This document shows positions 50,841 through 60,017 of a stretch of 64,000 nt of DNA, piece after piece. Numbering within the stretch: the stretch's first letter is position 1; every line of letters starts with the position of its first letter. This stretch comes from Buchnera aphidicola (Nipponaphis monzeni) (lineage in GTDB: Bacteria > Pseudomonadota > Gammaproteobacteria > Enterobacterales > Enterobacteriaceae). Under the pieces are notes generated by a model. The model worked only from the letters and a program-made list of their open reading frames with translations. It had not been told where the DNA came from and ran no database searches. The DNA lies in the NCBI RefSeq assembly GCF_006741185.1, contig NZ_AP019379.1:310001-374000 (forward strand), given 5' to 3'. Both the position numbers and the translations under genes were made by a program.

Positions 50841-51507
50841 ATTTTGTGTTTAAAAAAATATAGAAGCATATGTTTGATGACATTAAAAAAATAAATTATA
50901 TTTATAGATTTAGTTATATTATAATTAAACTATTTTTACTACAATATTTTCATATATTTGCAAGAGGAGAATAATTTTTTTTACAATCCTCTTGCTAAAA
51001 ATAATTATTATTAATTTCATGAAATAATTTTTTTTGTTTATACTTAATAATTTAAATTATATACGATATGTTCATTTATTGTTTTTATTATGTACAAAAT
51101 ATAGTTTTTTATTAATTTCATTTATATTAAAAAATTTACTTAAATTATTAATAATTTTTATTTTTATAAATGTGCTTAAATATATTTATGTACCATATAT
51201 TTTTATATTAATACATGGATAATTTATTACAATAATTAAAATATTATATTATTTGCATAAATAGAATGTTTAAAGCATAACATAAAATATGTTAAATATA
51301 TTTAAAAATTACTTAATTTAAAGCATATTTACTAAATATCATGTAGAATATAAAATAAAAAAAATGTTTTTAAAATAGTTATTAATTAATTACAATATTT
51401 TTTGTATTAATCTTAATTGATAGATAGATATATGGTTATACATACAATTTTATTACGAATTTTAAATATAATAATTTTTGTATAGAAATTATTTTTTAAA
51501 AAAATGA
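50841..51507. other. Convergent flgJ/rne spacer
   Basis: About 670 bases, no convincing gene. A 62-codon frame (51034-51222) is only Leu/Ile/Phe-rich noise lacking a ribosome site. The hairpin 50960-50995 is the main feature. Confidence 0.6.
50960..50995. terminator. GC-richer 9-bp hairpin after flgJ
   Basis: GCAAGAGGA (50960-50968) pairs with TCCTCTTGC (50987-50995) across an 18-nt loop that itself contains a T-run. It is 120 bases after the flgJ stop in a convergent gap and is likely to mark the 3' end of the flg transcript. Confidence 0.55.
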
Positions 51508-53187
51508 TCAGTTTTTGTAAAATTTTATCACAAAAATAAAGTTTCTAATAATTTTTTGAAATATGTTTTTTAAAAAATTGTTTATCATAACATATTTTTT
51601 TAAAAAATATATCTTTTTATTAACAAAATTTACTTTACTAATATTAAAAAAATAATTTTCTTTCTTTATACATGAATTAGGAAAATGGTAGTTTATAAAA
51701 TTGTTTTTTTTATTTTTACTAATGGATAAAATAGAATAAAATGGAATTTTAAATTTTTTATTAGGAATAATAATTGCTTTTTTACCTTTTTGTTTATTTT
51801 CAATATTACTAATATCCTTTCTTTTTTCATTAAGTAAATAACAAGCTATATCTATTGGAACTATAGCATGTACTTCACTTATATCATCTTTAATTACTTC
51901 TATTTCTATTAACCTTAAAATATATAATGATAAAGATTTTTTATTTCTAATTTTTCCAATACCATAACATTGAGAACACAATTGGTAATTTGATTCATAT
52001 AAAGAATAATTTAATCTTTGCCTAGATAATTCTAATAATCCAAATTGAGAAATAGAACTGATTTGAACACGAGCTCGGTCTTTTTTTACAAATTTTTTTA
52101 GTACGTCTTCAACAATTTTTTGATTTTTTAAAAGTATCATATCAATAAAATCAATGACAATTAATCCACTTAAATTTCTTAATCTTAATTGTCTGGAAAT
52201 TTCTTTAACAGCTTCTAAATTTGTATTTAACGCTGTTTCTTCAATATTTATACCTTTGGTAGACTGTGATGAGTCAACGTCTATAGCAGTTAATGCTTCT
52301 GTATGATCTATAATTATAACTCCTCCGGAGGATAATTTAATTTCTCTTTGAAATGCTAAATTAATTTGAGATTCTACCTGAAAATAAGAGAACAGAGGAA
52401 TATTTCCTGTATATAATTTTATTTTATTAATAAAATCTGATCTTCCTAATATTTTCATATGTTTACGAGCTAAAGTTAACGATTTTTGATCATCTATTAA
52501 AATTTCACTAATATCGCATTTTAAATAGTCTCTAAAAGATCGAGAAATTAAATCATTTTCTTGATATATTAAACATGGAGCTGGTTTACTATTAGCTATT
52601 TTTTTTATGTTGTTCCAATGTTTTATACAAAAACTTAAATCCCATTGCAAAGATTCAGTAGATTTACCTAATCCAGCTGTTCTTATTATAATACCCATTT
52701 TTTTTGGAAAATTTAAAGTAGACAAAATGTATTTAACTTCAACTCTATCTGAACCTAATATTTTTTTAGAAATACCTTTCGTACCTGGATTATTAGGCAT
52801 AAGAATTAAATAACTTCCTACTAAACATACATAAGTGGTTAGTAAAGCTCCTTTTTTACCTCTTTCTTCTTTATCTACTTGTACAATTAACTCTTGTCCT
52901 TCTTTTAAAACATCTTTTATTTTTAAAGTAGAGTTATCTGAAAATGTATTAGAAAAATATTTACTACAAATTTCTTTTAGAGGAAGAAAACCATTTTTTT
53001 TAGTACCATAATCTATAAAAGCTGCTTCTAAACTAGGTTCTACTTTAGTTACTTTACCTTTATAAATATTTGATTTTTTTTGTTTATGTTTAGTGTGTTC
53101 TATATCTAAATCGTATAAATATTCTCCGTCTACTAAAGCTATTCTTAGTTCTTCTTTTTGTGTTGTATTGATTAGCATTCTTTTCAT
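51508..53187 (-). CDS. rne: Ribonuclease E, catalytic half only
   Basis: Endoribonuclease for mRNA decay and tRNA/rRNA processing. 559 residues against 1061 in E. coli. S1 domain (about 38-120), DNase I-like core with the catalytic Asp303 (TAIDVDSSQ) and Asp346 (IVIDFIDM), and the zinc-link CSQC (Cys404/407) are all at E. coli positions, followed by the small domain (SEVHAIVPIDIACYLLNEKR). The disordered scaffold that binds enolase, RhlB and PNPase is missing. The last 25 residues (about 534-558: INNFLKNIFQKIIRNFIFVIK) look like an amphipathic helix, comparable to the membrane-targeting segment of E. coli RNase E. Weak ribosome site GAGA. Confidence 0.96.
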   Translation of the reverse strand: MKRMLINTTQKEELRIALVDGEYLYDLDIEHTKHKQKKSNIYKGKVTKVEPSLEAAFIDYGTKKNGFLPLKEICSKYFSNTFSDNSTLKIKDVLKEGQELIVQVDKEERGKKGALLTTYVCLVGSYLILMPNNPGTKGISKKILGSDRVEVKYILSTLNFPKKMGIIIRTAGLGKSTESLQWDLSFCIKHWNNIKKIANSKPAPCLIYQENDLISRSFRDYLKCDISEILIDDQKSLTLARKHMKILGRSDFINKIKLYTGNIPLFSYFQVESQINLAFQREIKLSSGGVIIIDHTEALTAIDVDSSQSTKGINIEETALNTNLEAVKEISRQLRLRNLSGLIVIDFIDMILLKNQKIVEDVLKKFVKKDRARVQISSISQFGLLELSRQRLNYSLYESNYQLCSQCYGIGKIRNKKSLSLYILRLIEIEVIKDDISEVHAIVPIDIACYLLNEKRKDISNIENKQKGKKAIIIPNKKFKIPFYSILSISKNKKNNFINYHFPNSCIKKENYFFNISKVNFVNKKIYFLKKYVMINNFLKNIFQKIIRNFIFVIKFYKN

Positions 53188-53491
53188 AGTTACATCTCAT
53201 ACTTTTTTTAAAGTATATATTATGATTATAAAATAATTAAATTAAGTAAACTTTTTAAGTTTTTTCATTTTTTAAAAAAAATAACAAAAAAATATTATAA
53301 TTAATTTCTTTAAGTTTTAACATTATGTAATTAATTAAACATTTATTTTCAATTTTATTAAAAATATATAAATTATTTATGCGTAATTAGATAATAAATA
53401 GATTTTATATTTAAAAAATTTGTTATAATTAACATTATTAACTTTTTTATTGATTTAATATTGTATACAATTTCTATAACTTATTATAATT
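53188..53491. other. Divergent rne/rluC spacer
   Basis: About 300 bases, so rne cannot have the long (about 360-nt) autoregulatory leader of E. coli unless it overlaps rluC. No hairpin like the E. coli hp2 is recognisable. A TATACAAT about 25 bases before rluC could be a -10 box. Confidence 0.45.
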
Positions 53492-54421
53492 ATGATAAAA
53501 ATGATATTACCATGTATTTTTAAAATTACCAAAGAAATGATCAATCAAAGAATTGACAATTTTCTTATAAAAAAATTTAAAAACGTTCCTAAGAGTATGA
53601 TATATCGTATTATACGTGTAGGTAAAGTACAGATAAACAAAGAAAAAATTAAACCTAGTTATAAATTAAAAATAAATGATAATATATATTTACCATATAT
53701 AAAAGTTCAAGATAAAATTAGTATAAAAAAAAACATCCCTGTAAAAATAAAAAATTTATTAATTAAAAATATTTTATATGAAGATAAATATTTGTTAGTT
53801 ATTAATAAACCATCAGGTATAGCTGTACATGGAGGTAGTGGATTAAGTTTTGGAATTATAGAAATTTTTAGACAATTGATTCCTTCGAACAACAATTTAG
53901 AATTAGTGCATCGTTTAGATAAAGATACTTCAGGCATACTAATTTTATCTAAAAAAGCAAATATTTTAAAATCACTTCATGCACAACTTAGGGATAAAAA
54001 AATAAAAAAAAATTACTTAGCATTAGTACATGGAAAGTGGCCTTTAGAAATTAAAAAAGTCGAATTTCCTTTATTAAAAAATAATAAACGTATAGTTTCT
54101 ATAAATGCAAATGGAAAACCTTCTAAAACTTGTTTTAAAATCCAACGTGTATATTCTTCCTCTACATTAATTGCTATTCAACCAATTACTGGAAGAACTC
54201 ATCAAATTAGAGTACATACATTATCTACAGGCCATCCTATAATTTTTGACAATCGTTATGGTAATAAATTACTTGATAATAAAATAAAGATATCTACTGA
54301 AAAAAAACTTCTTTTACATGCAAATAACATTAATTTTGTTCACCCTCACAATCAAAAAAAAATATGTATTAATGCTCCTTTAGAAAAACATTTTCTCAGA
54401 TATATAAACGAATTAAAATAA
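53492..54421 (+). CDS. rluC: 23S rRNA pseudouridine synthase RluC
   Basis: Makes pseudouridines 955, 2504 and 2580 in 23S rRNA. 309 residues (E. coli 319). N-terminal S4 RNA-binding domain (about 18-75: NQRIDNFLIKKFKNVPKSMIYR); catalytic domain with HRLDKDTSGIL, active Asp143, and ITGRTHQIRVH. Divergent from rne, as in E. coli. rpmF follows after 260 bases. Confidence 0.97.
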   Translation: MIKMILPCIFKITKEMINQRIDNFLIKKFKNVPKSMIYRIIRVGKVQINKEKIKPSYKLKINDNIYLPYIKVQDKISIKKNIPVKIKNLLIKNILYEDKYLLVINKPSGIAVHGGSGLSFGIIEIFRQLIPSNNNLELVHRLDKDTSGILILSKKANILKSLHAQLRDKKIKKNYLALVHGKWPLEIKKVEFPLLKNNKRIVSINANGKPSKTCFKIQRVYSSSTLIAIQPITGRTHQIRVHTLSTGHPIIFDNRYGNKLLDNKIKISTEKKLLLHANNINFVHPHNQKKICINAPLEKHFLRYINELK

Positions 54422-54681
54422 TATGTAGAAACATAACAATTTATTAAAAAATCTTTAATAATAAAAATGTAAAGTAACTTATGAACTAATATTTATATAT
54501 TTAATATAACTGTTAGTAACTATTTATTTACTTATAAATATTATAAGTAGTATACAATAATTGTATAACTATTTTATGTAATTTTTAGTAATATTTTTTA
54601 TATAATTTTTTTATGATATATAATATAATGTTTATATAAATAAATGTTAATTTTTTAAATTACATTAAGGAAATTTTTTAT

Positions 54682-54858
54682 ATGGCAGTACAAAAAAATA
54701 AACCATCTAGATCTAAAAGAGGTATGAGAAGATCCCACGATAAATGCTTTCAAGCATTATTGTCTATAGATAAATGTTCAGGAGAAAAACATATTAGACA
54801 TAATATTACTAAAAAGGGATTTTATAGAGGTAAAAAATATGTGTTTTATAATGTATAA
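54682..54858 (+). CDS. rpmF: 50S ribosomal protein L32
   Basis: A 58-codon gene. [20 protein letters not shown] and the tail [18 protein letters not shown] match E. coli RpmF (57 residues), except for a reworked middle and a few extra residues at the end. AAGGA about 13 bases before the ATG at 54682 fits. L32 sits near the peptidyl-transferase centre on the large subunit. In E. coli yceD precedes it and plsX-fabH follow; here fabD comes next after 240 bases. Confidence 0.96.
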   Translation: MAVQKNKPSRSKRGMRRSHDKCFQALLSIDKCSGEKHIRHNITKKGFYRGKKYVFYNV

Positions 54859-55098
54859 TAACTATAATTAAAATATACATTAATATTATTAATATATGTT
54901 TTAATATTTTAACCAAAAAAATATTTTAAATATATTTAAATTTTTTATATATATTTCAATATTTTGATGGGTTATATTTTATTTTTAATAAAATTTGTAA
55001 AAAATAGTTAACTACAAACATTTAAGCATATTTATAAAATATCATTCTTATAAGTAGATTTTATATATTTTATATTTTAATATTAAATAGAGTTTAAT

Positions 55099-56022
55099 AT
55101 GTCATTTGCTATATTATTTCAAGGATATACATTTAAAAAAAAAATAACAAACAATTTAAATTATTCAAATTCTATAATAAAAACAACTTTTGAACAAGCA
55201 TCTGAACATATTAAATATAATTTATTACATCATATTAAGAATCATGTAATAAATTTTGTACATTTAAAATACTACACTCAGGCAATGATATTAACTAATG
55301 CAGTAGCTATATATAAATATTGGCAATCTTTAAAAAAAAATGTTCCAAAATTTATGGCTGGTCATAGTATAGGAGAGTACGCAGCGCTTGTATGTTCTAA
55401 TGTTATTACTTTATTAGATGCATTAACATTAGTAATGTTAAGAGAAAAATTAATGTATGACGTTAATCGCAAAGAATCAGGTGCAATGGAAATGATTATT
55501 GGATTACATGAAAATAAAATACAAGATATTATAAATAATTACTTATTTAAAAACCAAGTAAACATTGCTTGTATTAATCCAAATAATTGCATAGTAATTT
55601 CAGGTAATAGTAATAAAGTACAACAAGTTATATTAAAATGTAAAAAAAATGGAGCATTATATACGATAAAATTTCCTTATAATATTATGTCGCATTGTTA
55701 TCTCATGAAAACTACTGCAAGTAAATTATTAAATACTTTACATTCAATTAACTTTAAACGACCTACTTGTCGTATAGTAAATAATGTTGATGTAAAGTGT
55801 GAATATTTAAAAAAAAATATTTGTAGTGCTTTAGTACGACAAATGTATAAAACAGTACTTTGGAAACAATCTATTGAGTATATAATTAACAAAAATGTTT
55901 CTACATTATTACAAATTGGTTCTAATAGTAGATCAAGAAATATATATACACAAACTACAAAAATATCTGTCATTCCCTTAAATAATATAAACAATATACA
56001 TAAAGCATTAAAAATTATTTAA
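55099..56022 (+). CDS. fabD: Malonyl-CoA:ACP transacylase FabD, divergent
   Basis: Loads malonyl onto ACP for fatty-acid elongation. 307 residues (E. coli 309). Ser90 in AGHSIGEYAALVC, Arg115 in LREKLMYD and His199 in MSHCYLMK are the catalytic set and are kept; NNVDVKCE and ALVRQMY also align. But the N-terminal hallmark FPGQGSQ is replaced by FQGYTFK, and the C-terminal VGPGKVLTGL region by IGSNSRSRNI, both of which are close to invariant in the family. Activity may be reduced or altered. fabG follows after nine bases. Weak ribosome site. Confidence 0.9.
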   Translation: MSFAILFQGYTFKKKITNNLNYSNSIIKTTFEQASEHIKYNLLHHIKNHVINFVHLKYYTQAMILTNAVAIYKYWQSLKKNVPKFMAGHSIGEYAALVCSNVITLLDALTLVMLREKLMYDVNRKESGAMEMIIGLHENKIQDIINNYLFKNQVNIACINPNNCIVISGNSNKVQQVILKCKKNGALYTIKFPYNIMSHCYLMKTTASKLLNTLHSINFKRPTCRIVNNVDVKCEYLKKNICSALVRQMYKTVLWKQSIEYIINKNVSTLLQIGSNSRSRNIYTQTTKISVIPLNNINNIHKALKII

Positions 56023-56031
56023 CAACAAAAT

Positions 56032-56760
56032 ATGAATATAAACAATAAGATAGCTTTAGTTACAGGGGCGAATAGAGGAATAGGAAAATATATATCTAAA
56101 AAATTAGCTAAAAATGGAGCAATTGTAATTGGTACATCTACTTCTTTAACAGGAGTAAATCAAATTAATAAATTTTTAAATAATAAGTGTCAAGGTATGA
56201 TTTTAGATATAACAGATTCTAATGCTATAAAATATACTGTTAAAACAATACACAACAAATTTGAACATATAGATATTTTAGTTAACAATGCTGGAATTAT
56301 AAAAGATAATATATTGTTAAAAATGCCTTTTAAAGATTGGATAAATGTATTAAATACTAATTTAACTTCTATTTTTAATATAACTAAAAGTGTTATAAAA
56401 AAAATGGTCTTACAAAAAAAAGGACGAATTATTACAATAGGATCTGTTATAGGAGATATAGGGAATTACGGACAAACAAATTATTCTGCATCAAAGTCAG
56501 GAATTATAGGATTTAATAAATCTCTAGCTTTAGAAGTTGCATCCAGAGGTATAACAGTTAATATTGTATCTCCAGGATTTATTAACAATGGTATGACTAA
56601 AAAAATTAAAAATTTAAAAAAAATTATGTCTAAAATTCCAATGCTTAGATTTGGAACAGCAGAAGATGTTGCTAATGCTGTATTATTTTTGGCTTCAGAC
56701 TACTCTTCTTATATTACTGGAGAAACTTTACATGTTAACGGTGGATTATTTATGAAATAA
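56032..56760 (+). CDS. fabG: 3-oxoacyl-ACP reductase
   Basis: NADPH-dependent ketoreductase of the fatty-acid cycle, short-chain dehydrogenase family. 242 residues (E. coli 244). TGANRGIG at 11-18 binds NADPH; NNAG at 85-88; catalytic Ser138, Tyr151 and Lys155 in the standard spacing; VSPGFI after. Conserved much better than fabD. A T/A self-complementary block (about 56815-56838) separates it from acpP. Confidence 0.97.
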   Translation: MNINNKIALVTGANRGIGKYISKKLAKNGAIVIGTSTSLTGVNQINKFLNNKCQGMILDITDSNAIKYTVKTIHNKFEHIDILVNNAGIIKDNILLKMPFKDWINVLNTNLTSIFNITKSVIKKMVLQKKGRIITIGSVIGDIGNYGQTNYSASKSGIIGFNKSLALEVASRGITVNIVSPGFINNGMTKKIKNLKKIMSKIPMLRFGTAEDVANAVLFLASDYSSYITGETLHVNGGLFMK

Positions 56761-56870
56761 AAAATCAAAGATAGATTATTTTAAAATAATTATTAAAAAT
56801 ATGTATTATTATTGTTATTTTTTTTTAAAAAAAAATAATATTGATTGTAAATATTAAGAGAAATTTTTAA

Positions 56871-57113
56871 ATGAATAATGTAGAAAAGAAAATTAAATTA
56901 ATCATTTCAAAACAATTAGGAATTAATAAGAATAAAATTCTTAATTCGTTTTATTTTTCTGAAGATTTAGGAGTAGACTCTTTAGATCTCATAGAATTAA
57001 TTATGGCTATAGAAAAAAAATTTAATATTGAAATTCCAGATGAAATTATTGAAAAAATTAATTCAGTAGGAAAAATCATAAAATACGTGTGCAAATTAAC
57101 TTTAAAAAAATAA
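56871..57113 (+). CDS. acpP: Acyl carrier protein
   Basis: Carries acyl chains on a phosphopantetheine arm. 80 residues (E. coli 78). LGVDSLDLIELIMAIE is the attachment site, Ser37. AGAGA about ten bases before the ATG. It is less acidic than E. coli AcpP because of many lysines and asparagines, probably through base-composition drift. Last of the fab remnant; fabF does not follow. Confidence 0.96.
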   Translation: MNNVEKKIKLIISKQLGINKNKILNSFYFSEDLGVDSLDLIELIMAIEKKFNIEIPDEIIEKINSVGKIIKYVCKLTLKK

Positions 57114-57325
57114 AAAAATATTTTTTTAATAATATTTTTTTTAATAAATTAATTAATATTTATAGTAGTTATACAATTAACATATATATGATCTTTTACA
57201 ATTTTTAAAGTTATTTAAAAAATAAATATTATTTAATATGGTAAGCATACATAAAAAATTATGTGATTTGAATATATATGTATTAACTATTATAATTAAA
57301 CAAATTTTATTAATAAACTATAATA

Positions 57326-57952
57326 ATGAAAAACAAATTTATTGTACTAGAAGGTATTGAAGGTGCAGGAAAAACTGAAGCTTGTTTATTTATAAAAAAA
57401 ATTTTAAAAAAAATTAATATTACAAACGTTGTCGCAGTACGAGAACCAGGGAGTACACTTGTATCCGAAGAAATAAGAAAATTAATTAAATATAATAACA
57501 CTTTAACTAAAAAAGCAGAACTATTATTATTTTATGCATCAAGAGTCCAGTTAGTTGAAACAGTTATTAAACCAGCATTAATGCAAGGAAATTGGATTAT
57601 TAGTGATAGGTATGATTTATCTTCTTTAGCATATCAAGGTGGTGGTTTAGATATTAATCAACATTTAATTATTAGCTTAAGAAAAATGTTTTTAAATGAT
57701 TGTAAGCCAGATTTAACTATTTATTTGGATGTTACTCCTAAAATAGGGCTAGAAAGAATTCGTGTTAGGAAAAATTTAGATAAAATAGAAAAAAAATCTT
57801 TGAATTTTTTTGTAAAAGTTCGAAATAGTTATTTAAAATTAGCTGCTTCAGATTCTGATATTATCACTATTGATGCTACATTTAACAAAAACGTTGTAAA
57901 AAAAGAAATCAAAAATCAATTATATCAATGGATAAATAAACAATGTTTGTAA
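57326..57952 (+). CDS. tmk: Thymidylate kinase
   Basis: Phosphorylates dTMP to dTDP for DNA synthesis. 208 residues (E. coli 213). P-loop GIEGAGKT at 10-17, VREPGSTLVSEEIR, and ISDRYDLSSLAYQGGG (DRY box) are present; the lid has RIRVRKNLDKIE. It overlaps holB by ten bases, so the pair is coupled as in E. coli (where pabC and yceG lie upstream; both missing). Confidence 0.97.
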   Translation: MKNKFIVLEGIEGAGKTEACLFIKKILKKINITNVVAVREPGSTLVSEEIRKLIKYNNTLTKKAELLLFYASRVQLVETVIKPALMQGNWIISDRYDLSSLAYQGGGLDINQHLIISLRKMFLNDCKPDLTIYLDVTPKIGLERIRVRKNLDKIEKKSLNFFVKVRNSYLKLAASDSDIITIDATFNKNVVKKEIKNQLYQWINKQCL

Positions 57953-58941
57953 TACAATATCCTTGGTTAAAAATTCATTTAAAAAAAATTGTTCACCAAT
58001 ATAACAATAAAACATTGCACCATACTATTTTAATAAATTCTCCGTTTGGTATGGGTATTAAATGTTTAATGCATAATATATGCCATTATTTTTTATGTAA
58101 GAGTAAATTATCTTTAAATAATTGTAGTAAATGTACAAATAATTTTAGTTTTAATTTAAATTATCGTCCAGATTGGTATACTGTTGGATCTAAAAATAAT
58201 TCTAAACAAGTTGGAATCGACGAAATAAGATATGTTATAGAAAATATTTATCTTACTTCAAGTCAATACGGACCTAAATTGATATGGATTATGAATATTA
58301 ATAATTTAACTGAATCATCTATCAATTGTTTGCTTAAAAGTATAGAAGAACCACCTGAAAATACTTTTTTTTTTATAAGAACAAGTCTTTATCATAAAGT
58401 ACCTGTAACTTTGCGTAGTCGTTGTATGTTATGGAATATTAAACCACCACAAAAAGAAGAAAGTTTAAAATGGTTACGTGAAAATACTGGAGTATCTATT
58501 GAAAAATGTAAAATAGCTTTACATCTATGTGATGGCATACCAATTTTTTCAAAAAATATTTTAAGTTCATTAGTATGGAACTTAAGAAAAAATTTTTTTG
58601 AAATATTAAGTTTTTCGATTAATGAAAATAATTTATTATTATTACAATCTATTTTAAATCAAAAAAAAATTAATTTATTAGTTGATTGGATAATTGTATT
58701 ATTTGTTGATATTTTAAAATATCAAAAAAAAATGTTTTATTATATCCAAAATTTAGATCAAAAGAAAATTATTGAAAATTTTTCAAAAAAATTTTCTTAT
58801 GAAGATATAAATAATAGTATTATTTTATGGTTGAACTGTAAAAAAAAAATAAATAATCATCCAGAAATTAGTGTTGAACTATTAATTTTAAAAACACTTA
58901 TGCAATGGGAAAAGATATTGAACATGAAAATTTACATTTAA
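57943..58941 (+). CDS. holB: DNA polymerase III delta-prime subunit
   Basis: Clamp-loader subunit of the replicase. 332 residues (E. coli 334). YPWLKIHLKKIVHQYNN at the N-terminus; SINCLLKSIEEPPENTFFF and LRSRCMLW are the SRC region that triggers ATP hydrolysis in the neighbouring subunit. The zinc module keeps Cys52, Cys61 and Cys64, but the fourth ligand (Cys65 in E. coli) is Asn67. An in-frame run of ten A is at 58850-58859. Starts within tmk; tatD comes 21 bases later. Confidence 0.95.
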   Translation: MFVIQYPWLKIHLKKIVHQYNNKTLHHTILINSPFGMGIKCLMHNICHYFLCKSKLSLNNCSKCTNNFSFNLNYRPDWYTVGSKNNSKQVGIDEIRYVIENIYLTSSQYGPKLIWIMNINNLTESSINCLLKSIEEPPENTFFFIRTSLYHKVPVTLRSRCMLWNIKPPQKEESLKWLRENTGVSIEKCKIALHLCDGIPIFSKNILSSLVWNLRKNFFEILSFSINENNLLLLQSILNQKKINLLVDWIIVLFVDILKYQKKMFYYIQNLDQKKIIENFSKKFSYEDINNSIILWLNCKKKINNHPEISVELLILKTLMQWEKILNMKIYI

Positions 58942-58962
58942 TTATTTAAAAGGTTTTAAATT

Positions 58963-59748
58963 ATGTTTTTAGTAGATTCTCATTGTCACATTGATCAGTT
59001 AAATTACAATACAATTCATCAAAGTATAAATGATGTATTTAAAAAATCAATTTCTAATTATGTTAAATTAATATTAAACGTTTCTACTTCTGTTGAAAAT
59101 TTCTGTAATATGTATAAATTAATAGGCAACCGAGAGAACGTAAAATATTCTTGTGGTATTCATCCCTTGGAAAATAATAATTGTTATAATTATAATCAAT
59201 TATATGCATTATGTAGTAAGAAAATAGTAATAGCAATAGGAGAAACTGGATTAGATTATTTTAACAATATTGTATCTAAAAAATCACAAATTTGTTTATT
59301 TAAAAAACAAATACAGATTAGTATCTTATTAAATAAACCTATTATAATACATACCAGAAACTCTATTAAAGATGTTATTAACATATTAAAAGATTCAGAT
59401 TCGAGTAAATGTGTTGGATTAATACATTCTTTTACAGAAAATTTAAATGCATTAAAAAAATTATTAGATTTAGGATTTTATATTTCGTTATCAGGAATAA
59501 TAACTTTTAAAAATTCAAACAATTTAAGATCAATTATAAAATACATACCATTAGATCGACTGTTATTAGAAACAGATTCACCTTATTTATCCCCTATTCC
59601 ATATAGAGGAACAGAAAATCAACCCGCTTATTTATATGTTTTAGCAAACTATATTTCTAAATTATTAAATATAGATATCTCCAAAATTGCTGTAATTACA
59701 ACAAATAATTTTAAAAAATTGTTTAACTTAAATTTTAAAACTTATTGA
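58963..59748 (+). CDS. ycfH: TatD-family metal-dependent hydrolase
   Basis: TIM-barrel hydrolase (3'-5' deoxyribonuclease-type in several homologues); the cellular role of YcfH is not settled. 261 residues (E. coli YcfH 265). Metal-binding residues: VDSHCHID at the N-terminus, IGETGLDYF (Glu), IIIHTRNS, GLIHSFTEN and LETDSPYLSP. AAGG ahead of the ATG at 58963. The order tmk-holB-ycfH-ptsG is that of E. coli. Confidence 0.95.
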   Translation: MFLVDSHCHIDQLNYNTIHQSINDVFKKSISNYVKLILNVSTSVENFCNMYKLIGNRENVKYSCGIHPLENNNCYNYNQLYALCSKKIVIAIGETGLDYFNNIVSKKSQICLFKKQIQISILLNKPIIIHTRNSIKDVINILKDSDSSKCVGLIHSFTENLNALKKLLDLGFYISLSGIITFKNSNNLRSIIKYIPLDRLLLETDSPYLSPIPYRGTENQPAYLYVLANYISKLLNIDISKIAVITTNNFKKLFNLNFKTY

Positions 59749-60017
59749 ATTATAGTTCGAATAAATTAATTAAATTATTAATAATTTTACTTTCGAATTA
59801 CTGTATTACTATTATTTAACATTATGTTATATATCAACTTACAAATATTTTCAAAATTTTAATATATGAAAAAGTATAAATATATATTAATTAACGTATA
59901 TATATTAAATATTTAGATTAATAAAAACATTTTAATTAAATTTATAAAAACAATTTATTTAATTAAATGATAAATTACTTTTAAAACTAAAAAAAATATA
60001 ATCAAGGAATATGGATC

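Noticed and set aside
51034-51222. 62-codon hydrophobic frame between flgJ and rne, possibly a small membrane protein
   Set aside because: Composition is what AT-rich noise gives; no ribosome site and no family resemblance.
55698-55994. 98-codon frame antisense to fabD
   Set aside because: Shadow of fabD; no start signals or homology.
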